64,000 nt of DNA from Planctomycetota bacterium (GTDB lineage Bacteria; Planctomycetota; B15-G4): positions 124,001 to 188,000 of the forward strand of contig JACKHP010000009.1 of the NCBI GenBank assembly GCA_020638905.1, read 5' to 3'. Under the pieces are notes generated by a model. That model saw only the letters and a list, made by a program, of their open reading frames with translations, was not told where the DNA came from and did not search any database. The translations under genes and the position numbers were made by a program. Shown here one piece after another: positions 57,904 to 64,000 of this stretch; the stretch's first letter is position 1, and every line of letters begins with the position of its first letter.

Positions 57904-60489
57904 TCAGGGTGTCGTGCCCGAGACCGCGTTCGTGGCCGTCCAGCCGAGGGGCGCGGCGGGGTCGGGCAGCCAGGCCTGCCAGAAGATCTCGAAGCCTGCG
58001 GGCGCACCGGCAGGCCAGACGAAGTCGAGGTCGACGCGACCGGCGAGGTCGAGCGGCAGTGGGAGCACCAGTCCCGGCGGTGTCGGATCGGGGACGAGGG
58101 TGCCGCCCTTGAACGGCAGCGACAGATCGAGGAAGCCGAGGATCGCCCAGGCCGTCCCGAACGCGGGGCCGTTCGCGACGGACACGCCGACCGGTGTCCC
58201 GGCCTGCAGCGAGCCGGTGGAGTACAGCGACGGCTCACTGCGCAGCGTGAGGACGTCGTGGCCCAGGCTGCGTCCGAGACCGACCCAGGCATCCTCGCGC
58301 TGCTGCTCGAAGATGAGCACCTCGTCGAACAGGGTCGTCACGACGAACACGTCGGGCAGGCCGTCGCCGTTCGCGTCGGCCACATCGGCCCACAGCGCGT
58401 TGTCGACGCGGAAGCGCTGCTGCTTCGCGGGCTCGAAGCCGAGGGTGCCGTTGCCGCGGCGCAACTCGACCGCCGAGTGCCGCTGCGACACGTGCACGAG
58501 ATCGAGGTGCCCGTCGAGATCGACGTCCGTGAGCTGCATCCCGAGGTAGGGCACGTAGATCGACTCGACGTCGAGCGAGGTCTCGTACACGGCGGGGCCG
58601 AGCGTGCCGCCCGGCACGCCGGGCAGGATGTACACGTCCACCAGCGAGGTCGGGCCCTGGCCGTCCTCGACGGCCACGGCGTCGGTGAGGCCATCGTGGT
58701 CGAGGTCGCCGAGCAGCACGGACAACTTCGCGAAGGCGATGGGCGACTCGCTGGCCAGCGCGAAGTGGCCGTTGCCGGCGCCGCGCCAGACCTGCACGCG
58801 TCGGTGGCCGATCGGGCCGGCCGTCACGACGAGGTCGGTCTTGCCGTCACCGTCCAGGTCGAGCAGATGCGGGTCGCGCGCCTCCCCGGGCAGCGTGGTG
58901 GACACGGGCGTGCTCTCGAACGTTCCGTCGCCGTGGCCCGCATACGCGAGCGCGAAGCCGTTGCCGAACCCCGAGGTGATCACGACGAGGTCGACCGGCC
59001 CCCCGTCGACGTCGCCCACGGCGATGCGCTGCAGCAACTGCCCGTTGTCGACCGCGAAGGAGGTGGCGACGGCCAGGCTGCCGTCGCCTTGTCCGAGGGC
59101 GACGTTCACGTCCTGCTGCACGGTCGAGACGAGGTCGGGCGTGCCGTCGGCGTTCACGTCCGCCACGGTCAACTCGCCGGCGACGTCCGGCAGCGTGGAC
59201 GCGAGGGAGTAGTGTCCGCTGCCGTCGTTGAGCCAGGTCTCGATGTCGGGGCTGAAGAGCTGCACGGTCCACATGTCGACGTCACCGTCGGAGTCGACGT
59301 CGGCGAGCTGCATCTGGACGGCGTCCTGCGGACCTTCGGAGCGAGGCCTCACGAAGCTGCCGTCGCCCAGGCCGCGCAGCACGTCGACGGACTCGTCGAC
59401 GCCGGGCAGCTCGTAGGCCGGACGTCCCACGGCCAGGTCGAGCGCGCCGTCGCCGTCCACGTCGAGCAGTGCCGCGTGGCTGTACTTGCCGAGGGAGACG
59501 TCGCCGGCGAACTGCAGTCCGGTCGTGCTGCCCAGGAACACGTCGGACGGCGAGCCGAACGCGCCCACGCTGAAGAGGTCGTCCCGGCCGTCGCGGTCGA
59601 GGTCGCCGACGACGAGGGCGCTGCCGTCGGGTCCCAGGTCGTTCGTGAAGAACGTGCCGTTGCCCTGGCCGAGGAACTGCGTGATGGCGAACGAACCGTC
59701 GGCGACCAGGTCGATCACGCCGTTGCCGTCGAAGTCGCCCAGCGCCATCGGACCGAAGCCCGCGCTCACGGTGATGCTCTGGGCCGGCTGCAGCGTGCCG
59801 TCGCCGTTGCCGATCAGCAGGCTCAGGTCGGGCGTCGTGAACTGGTGCGAGACGACGGCGTCGAGCTGGCCGTCCAGGTCGAGGTCGGCGAGTTCGACGA
59901 AGCGTGGGCTGGCGGTGAGAGGACGCGCGCTCTTGTCGACGAAGCCGCCGCCGCCGTCGGAGGTGTGCGTGCTGAGCCGCAGCGTCCCGATGCGGATGAC
60001 CGCGAGGTCGGAGTCGCCGTCGCCGTCGAGATCGCCCACGGCGACGTCGCCGATCTGCGCCCCCCCGGCCACGAGCTGGGGAGCCGCGAGGCTGCCGTCG
60101 CCGAGGCCGAAGAGCACGCCGACGTGGTCGACCTGCGGCACGGCCACGTCGGGGACGCCGTCGGCGTCGAAGTCTCCCAGCGCGAGCGTGCCCGCGTAGG
60201 CGGGCGTGGGCGTGCCGAGCAGTGGCTCGAATCCGCCGAGTCCGTCGGCGAGGGCCACGACGACGGCGTTCGAGTCGTCGGTCGCCACGAGGTCGTGCAG
60301 GCCGTCCCCGTTCATGTCGGCGGCGTCGAGGGCACGCAGGTCGACGAGTCCCGCGAAGGGCTCACGGTGCGCGGCGAAGAGCGGCGTCTCGTCCTCGGCG
60401 GCGAGCAGGCCGGGTGCGAGGAGGGCGTACGTCGCGAGCACGGCGAGCGGAGACCTGGTCGGACGACGGATACGGGGTGAACTCGACAT
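57904..60489 (-). CDS. secreted FG-GAP repeat protein with PFKGG-type C-terminal domain
   Basis: 861 residues from ATG 60489 with CACGGAGCG upstream; longer starts up to 61035 lack support. A signal peptide (PLAVLATYALLAPGLLAAED) leads directly into FG-GAP/VCBS-type repeats filling about 35-740. Calcium-loop phrases recur about every 45-60 residues: DMNGDGLHD, DFDADGVPD, DLDGDGDSD, DLDLDGQLD, DFDGNGVID, DLDRDGRDD, DVDGDGALD, DVDSDGDVD, DVNADGTPD, DLDGDGKTD, DLDHDGLTD, DVDLDGHLD and DANGDGLPD. That is enough for two beta-propellers. The last 120 residues are the shared C-terminal domain (FLDLSLPFKGGTLVPDP, FVWPAGAPAG, QAWLPDPAAP, TATNAVSG). Likely a calcium-stabilised surface or adhesion protein. 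Confidence 0.87.
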   Translation of the reverse strand: MSSSPRIRRPTRSPLAVLATYALLAPGLLAAEDETPLFAAHREPFAGLVDLRALDAADMNGDGLHDLVATDDSNAVVVALADGLGGFEPLLGTPTPAYAGTLALGDFDADGVPDVAVPQVDHVGVLFGLGDGSLAAPQLVAGGAQIGDVAVGDLDGDGDSDLAVIRIGTLRLSTHTSDGGGGFVDKSARPLTASPRFVELADLDLDGQLDAVVSHQFTTPDLSLLIGNGDGTLQPAQSITVSAGFGPMALGDFDGNGVIDLVADGSFAITQFLGQGNGTFFTNDLGPDGSALVVGDLDRDGRDDLFSVGAFGSPSDVFLGSTTGLQFAGDVSLGKYSHAALLDVDGDGALDLAVGRPAYELPGVDESVDVLRGLGDGSFVRPRSEGPQDAVQMQLADVDSDGDVDMWTVQLFSPDIETWLNDGSGHYSLASTLPDVAGELTVADVNADGTPDLVSTVQQDVNVALGQGDGSLAVATSFAVDNGQLLQRIAVGDVDGGPVDLVVITSGFGNGFALAYAGHGDGTFESTPVSTTLPGEARDPHLLDLDGDGKTDLVVTAGPIGHRRVQVWRGAGNGHFALASESPIAFAKLSVLLGDLDHDGLTDAVAVEDGQGPTSLVDVYILPGVPGGTLGPAVYETSLDVESIYVPYLGMQLTDVDLDGHLDLVHVSQRHSAVELRRGNGTLGFEPAKQQRFRVDNALWADVADANGDGLPDVFVVTTLFDEVLIFEQQREDAWVGLGRSLGHDVLTLRSEPSLYSTGSLQAGTPVGVSVANGPAFGTAWAILGFLDLSLPFKGGTLVPDPTPPGLVLPLPLDLAGRVDLDFVWPAGAPAGFEIFWQAWLPDPAAPLGWTATNAVSGTTP

Positions 60490-60504
60490 GGCACGCTCCG
60501 TGGC

Positions 60505-60510
60505 AGGGTA
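60505..60510 (-). promoter_or_regulatory. -10-like element TACCCT (minus strand)
   Basis: Minus-strand context CGAACTACCCTGCCACGG, 15 bp before the ATG at 60489. This would leave only a very short leader, so it is less certain than the others. Confidence 0.3.
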
Positions 60511-60831
60511 GTTCGTGGGGACCGGCCCGGATGCGGGTCGTGGGTCCGGGCCTGTGGATCGTCGATGCGCTCCGTCTGTTCGGAGCGGACGGCACGCTCG
60601 CAGTTGCGCGGCGGGTGTCGGGGTCGGCGCCCGTCGACGCTGCGCGGTGCGCACCCGGAGCGCACGGACGAGCGGCGTCGAGAACGAGCGCAGCGGGGTC
60701 ATGGACCCATCCCCTTCACGAGACGGAGGCCATCGTACGCGACCCTCGCCGTTCCGGGGACGCGAAGTGGGGGATCGCTCGATCGGCGTCGCCACGCGTC
60801 CCGAAGGACCCACGCCGCGCGAGAGCGCCCG

Positions 60832-60837
60832 TAGGAT
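60832..60837 (+). promoter_or_regulatory. -10-like element TAGGAT
   Basis: Context GCCCGTAGGATGGCC, 71 bp before the ATG at 60909. Confidence 0.45.
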
Positions 60838-60908
60838 GGCCACCGGAGGAGTTCGATGGCGCATGTCCGTGCGGCGCCCGTCCGGCGAACACCTTGCAGG
60901 AGACCTCC

Positions 60909-61253
60909 ATGCCCGTACGGAACCCAGCGACCCGAGCACTCGGCTCTCGCCGGCCTGGCGTGGACCTCGTCGGGTCCGCGCTGGCGATGCTGCTCGTGGG
61001 CACGGCCTGCGCGCCCGTGCGTGCGCAGGCGGCATCCGGCCGGCTCGCGTCGCGGGACGCGGTCGGCGAGCCGATCACGGTCACCGGACGCGTGCTCGAC
61101 CTGTCCGGCGCGCCGATCGCGGGCGCGCGCGCGTGGTTCGTCCCGAACGGGACGACGCTCGCCGCCCAGGGCTTCGAGCCGCGTGACGTCCAGCCGATCT
61201 GCGACCGGGTGTCCGAGCCGTACGTGTGTGACCCGCGGCCGTCCATCCGCTAG
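60909..61253 (+). CDS. short secreted protein with incomplete regulatory-like domain
   Basis: 114 residues from ATG 60909, with a strong ribosome site (CAGGAGACCTCC). A signal segment (LVGSALAMLLVGTACAPVRAQA) is either a lipoprotein type, with Cys in GTAC, or a type I signal cut after AQA. About 58 residues follow, opening PITVTGRVLDLSGAPIAGAR, the start of a CarboxypepD_reg-like unit, but the frame stops before the unit would be complete. The last stretch (PICDRVSEPYVCDPRPS) has two cysteines that could pair. It lies 72 bases before a full-length protein of the same kind. It may be a shortened paralogue, a decayed gene or a genuine small protein; the good ribosome site favours expression. 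Confidence 0.55.
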   Translation: MPVRNPATRALGSRRPGVDLVGSALAMLLVGTACAPVRAQAASGRLASRDAVGEPITVTGRVLDLSGAPIAGARAWFVPNGTTLAAQGFEPRDVQPICDRVSEPYVCDPRPSIR

Positions 61254-61325
61254 AACGGGTCGCGGTTCGGCGCGGGCGGAGGGGCCGCACGCTGAACGTC
61301 CCCGGGGTGGCGGGAGAGTCCGACG

Positions 61326-64000
61326 ATGACGACGCGTGGCGCGCTGGGAGGGCTGCTCGTCGTCCTCGCGGCGGTCGTCGTCGCGATCGTCGTCGTGCGC
61401 GCCGACGGCGATCGCGACACGCGCGACGACGTGCGGCTCGATCCGGCGCAAGACGTGCCCGTCGACGCCCGCGGACGAGGCGCCGTCGGGCCAGCCGAGG
61501 CGCTCGACGTCTTCGCGCCGCGTCCGGCCGAGCCGATCGATCCGACGCCGGCGGCGATCGACGCGCCCGCACGCGTGGCGGCCGCGCGCGCGGCGTTCGC
61601 GTCGGACGCCGGCGTGCACCTCACGGTCACGGGGCGCGTGGTGACGAGGCTCACTCGTCCGGTGGGCGACCTGCGCGTGCGGCTCGTGCCCGACGACCCG
61701 ACGCTGCGGGCCGCGGGATTGCCGACGCCGCGTGAGACCGTCCTGCAGGTCGGCACGCTGTGGGAGTTCCCGAGCCTGCCGCTCGAGGCGCTGCCGTCGG
61801 CGCGCACGACGTCCGACGGACGCTTCGTGATCGAGGTCTCGCTCGCCGCGCAGAGCCTCGACGTGCGGCGCGCGCTGCGGCAGACGCTGCTCGTCCTGGA
61901 CGACGGCTGGGCGACGCTGGCGCACGAGTTCGAGTCGCGCGGCGGCGAGGTCGACCTCGGCGACCTGTTCGTCGATGGCGAGGTCCCGGTGCGCGGACGG
62001 CTCGTCGACGACGACGGGCGACCGCTCGCGGGTGTGCGTCTCCAGCGCCACGACGACCCGGACATCGAGGCGTTCGCGACGCACGACTTCGACGAGAGCG
62101 AGTTCGCCGACTGCGATCCGCTCACCGACGCCGACGGACGTTTCGCCGTGCGCGGCGCGTGGCCGGGCGGGCTGTGGCTCTCGGCGCGCCTCCCCGGGCG
62201 CGTGCGCTGGACGACGTGGCTCGACCTCGCCGCCGGCGAGGCGGTCGACCTGGGCGATGTCGTGATGACGCGCGGTGGCGCGGTCGAGGCCCGCGTGCTC
62301 GACGACGCGAGCGGCGAGCCGCTCGCGGGTGCGCTCGTGCTCGTGACGGGCAGTCCGCCCACGTCGGCGGGGCACGGCGACGTGGTCTTCCTCGCGCCCG
62401 AAGGTGCCGACACGCTGCTCCACGAGGTCTCCGCCCTGCGTGACGACGACGGCTACGACCAGGCGCTCACCGACGTCCAGGGGCGCTTCCGCATCGCCGG
62501 CCTCGACGGGGACGCGATGGCCTTCTACGCGGTGCTCGCCGGCTACGAGCCGTTGCGCGTGGACGGCGTGCGTCCCGACGTCGACGCGCCGACGCTGCGG
62601 CTGCGCCGCGAGGCCGCGCTCGTGCTCGACGTGGTCGACGCCGATGGGCGACCGCTCGACGGCCTCTCCCTGCGCGCGTTCCGCTGCGCCGTGCCGCAGG
62701 ATCCTGCGCAGGCCGACGCCGAGGACGCGCGACGCGCCCAGGCGTACGCGCGCCGCTTCGACCAGCCGCTCGAGGTGCTCGCGGGCGACGCGGGGCGCGC
62801 GCGTGATGCACGCTTCGTCCCCGCGCCGGGTCGCGTGCTCGTGCCGGGCGTCGGACGCTTCGGAACGCGCATCGTCGTCGGCGACGCGCGGCACGTCGAC
62901 GAGGAGTTCGTCCTGCCCGGACAGGACCCGGCGACGCGCGTCGGAGAGCGTCTCGTGCTGTCGCGGGCGGTCGTGGTCGAGGTGAGCGTGCGCGATCACG
63001 CCGGCGTGTCGGTGCGCGGCGCCACGGTCGAGCTCGCGCTGCCCGACGGCACGCGCCACTCGGCCAGGACCGACGGCCAGGGCGCGTGCGTGCTCGCCGT
63101 CCGTCCTGCGCACGGGGTCACGCTGCGCGTCGGTGCCCGCGGCCACGCGCCGGTCGAGCGTGGGCTCGACCTCGCGCCCGGGCCCGCGCGTGTCGAAGAC
63201 ATCGTGCTGCCCGAGTCGGCGAGCGTCGTCGCGCACGCGCGCGAGGTCGACGGCACGCCGGCGAAGGTCACGCTCGACCTCGCGCGCGTCGCCGACGATG
63301 GCACGCGCGGTGCCCTCCAGCGGCGTTCGTCGCGCGACGACCGGGTGACCTGGACCGACCTCGCGCCCGGCACCTACCGCGTGCTCGCGCCGTGGAGCGA
63401 GGGCGAGCCGTTCGGGCTCGCGGCGGGCGAGCAGCGCGAGATCGACGTCGTGCGCCCCCCGCCGACGGTGGTGCACGGGCGCGTCACGAGCGGGGGACGT
63501 CCCGTCGTCGAGCCGGTGGTGCACGTCCACGAGCTGCCGCCGCCCTCGGGGTCCCCGTGGCCCGGCGTGCTGCACGAGACGCAGCGCTCGAGCGAGGTGC
63601 GCGTCGTCGGCGACGCGTACGCCGTCACGCTGCGCTCGCCGGGAAACTGGGCGGTGGTCGTGGGCGAGGGCGCGACGGTGCGCACCGAGCCGCTCGTCGT
63701 GGCATGGGCGCCGGGACGCGACGTCCCGCACGACGTGGCGCTGCCGTCGGGCGAGGTGCGCGGCGTCGTCGTCGACGCGGCCGGCCGCCCGGCGCCGGGC
63801 GGCGAGGTGCTGCTGTGCGACGCCGAGCGCGAGGTGCGCGCGAGGAGCGAAGTCGACGCCCGGGGACGCTTCGCCTTCGCGCACGTCCCGCCGGGCCGCT
63901 ACGCGTGCTTCCTGCCGTCGTGCGGCGACCCGGCGCGGCGCGAATCCTCGCTCGTCGACGTGGACGTCGGCGTCGGCGCGGTCGACGTGCGGCTCACGAC
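61326..64000 (+). CDS. membrane-anchored protein with carboxypeptidase-regulatory-like repeats, 3' end outside window
   Basis: Open from ATG 61326 (GGGAGAG 8 bases upstream) to the window edge, 891 codons so far. A single N-terminal hydrophobic segment (GLLVVLAAVVVAIVVV) anchors it. Repeats open with LTVTGRVVTRLTRPVGDLRV, VPVRGRLVDDDGRPLAGVRL, GAVEARVLDDASGEPLAGAL, ALVLDVVDADGRPLDGLSLR, VEVSVRDHAGVSVRGATVEL, VVHGRVTSGGRPVVEPVVHV and VRGVVVDAAGRPAPGGEVLL, with DADGRFAVRG-type turns between. This is the same build as the 965-residue protein at 7201: short cytoplasmic start, one TM, then a chain of CarboxypepD_reg-like sandwiches. A structural or binding role outside the membrane is likely. Confidence 0.8.
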   Translation, partial: MTTRGALGGLLVVLAAVVVAIVVVRADGDRDTRDDVRLDPAQDVPVDARGRGAVGPAEALDVFAPRPAEPIDPTPAAIDAPARVAAARAAFASDAGVHLTVTGRVVTRLTRPVGDLRVRLVPDDPTLRAAGLPTPRETVLQVGTLWEFPSLPLEALPSARTTSDGRFVIEVSLAAQSLDVRRALRQTLLVLDDGWATLAHEFESRGGEVDLGDLFVDGEVPVRGRLVDDDGRPLAGVRLQRHDDPDIEAFATHDFDESEFADCDPLTDADGRFAVRGAWPGGLWLSARLPGRVRWTTWLDLAAGEAVDLGDVVMTRGGAVEARVLDDASGEPLAGALVLVTGSPPTSAGHGDVVFLAPEGADTLLHEVSALRDDDGYDQALTDVQGRFRIAGLDGDAMAFYAVLAGYEPLRVDGVRPDVDAPTLRLRREAALVLDVVDADGRPLDGLSLRAFRCAVPQDPAQADAEDARRAQAYARRFDQPLEVLAGDAGRARDARFVPAPGRVLVPGVGRFGTRIVVGDARHVDEEFVLPGQDPATRVGERLVLSRAVVVEVSVRDHAGVSVRGATVELALPDGTRHSARTDGQGACVLAVRPAHGVTLRVGARGHAPVERGLDLAPGPARVEDIVLPESASVVAHAREVDGTPAKVTLDLARVADDGTRGALQRRSSRDDRVTWTDLAPGTYRVLAPWSEGEPFGLAAGEQREIDVVRPPPTVVHGRVTSGGRPVVEPVVHVHELPPPSGSPWPGVLHETQRSSEVRVVGDAYAVTLRSPGNWAVVVGEGATVRTEPLVVAWAPGRDVPHDVALPSGEVRGVVVDAAGRPAPGGEVLLCDAEREVRARSEVDARGRFAFAHVPPGRYACFLPSCGDPARRESSLVDVDVGVGAVDVRLT

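Larger units (their letters stand above)
60490..60908. other. divergent intergenic region, 419 bp
   Basis: No supported gene; frames here are arginine- and proline-rich. It contains -10-like TACCCT on the minus strand (60505-60510) for the FG-GAP gene and TAGGAT on the plus strand (60832-60837). A further minus-strand TACGAT lies near 60733. Confidence 0.5.

Noticed and set aside
60490..61035. N-terminal extension of the second FG-GAP protein to 61035
   Set aside because: The added 182 residues are arginine-rich and overlap the divergent small gene and its promoter-like element. ATG 60489 starts a proper signal peptide with a ribosome site.

Overview
The window looks like a chromosomal piece of a very GC-rich (about 70% or more by eye) member of the Planctomycetota. 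The strongest lineage evidence is a DUF1549/DUF1553 cytochrome protein (18116-21787), a Tat-exported DUF1501 protein (16656-18113) and a planctomycete-type cytochrome fused to leucine-rich repeats (15400-16659). Many large secreted repeat proteins (FG-GAP, carboxypeptidase-regulatory-like) and multihaem lipoproteins fit the same picture. The exact clade is inference. I saw no tRNA, rRNA, CRISPR array, insertion sequence or phage gene. Coding density is high, and many neighbours are joined by 4-bp ATGA or GTGA overlaps.

Layout. 1-6.4 kb: end of an unknown protein, two small membrane proteins, a DEAD-box RNA helicase, a lipoprotein and a secreted carbohydrate-binding-like protein. 6.4-7.2 kb: no gene recognised. 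7.2-12.5 kb: a large regulatory-like-domain protein, a methyltransferase, a zinc-ribbon protein and a lipoprotein. 12.5-21.8 kb (minus strand): membrane protein, transglutaminase-like lipoprotein, FAD amine oxidase-like enzyme, then the LRR-cytochrome/DUF1501/DUF1553 set. 22-26.7 kb: an LPP20-like lipoprotein with a DnaJ-type zinc-finger array converges, across a perfect 17-bp hairpin, on a secreted peptidylarginine/agmatine deiminase-like protein. 26.9-31.5 kb: a hexanucleotide repeat, an M50 protease, a run of small genes and a 7-haem/TPR lipoprotein. 31.5-34.6 kb: SGNH-like protein, DUF2911 protein, lipoprotein. 34.7-41.3 kb: a complete tetR-MFP-RND-outer-membrane-factor efflux operon with a clear operator. 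41.4-45.3 kb: three tandem paralogues of an unrecognised TPR/HEAT-like exported family. 45.3-49.6 kb: beta-barrel protein, then the oxidative pentose-phosphate set gnd-zwf-pgl. 49.8-60.5 kb: an FG-GAP protein, an ethanolamine eutB-eutC-eutL operon, a nine-haem protein and a second FG-GAP protein. 60.9-64 kb: a short, apparently truncated secreted protein and a second regulatory-like-domain protein running off the right edge.

Cross-cutting observations. Four exported proteins (5424-6416, 24265-26682, 49790-51739, 57904-60489) end in the same roughly 110-120 residue C-terminal domain with a signature like PFKGGVLVP. This could be a sorting or attachment domain. A -10-like hexamer, TAnnnT, usually followed by GG, GC or CG, recurs 15-105 bp upstream of many start codons on both strands. 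It supports several start choices made here, including a TTG start for eutB that restores the 453-residue length of the E. coli protein.
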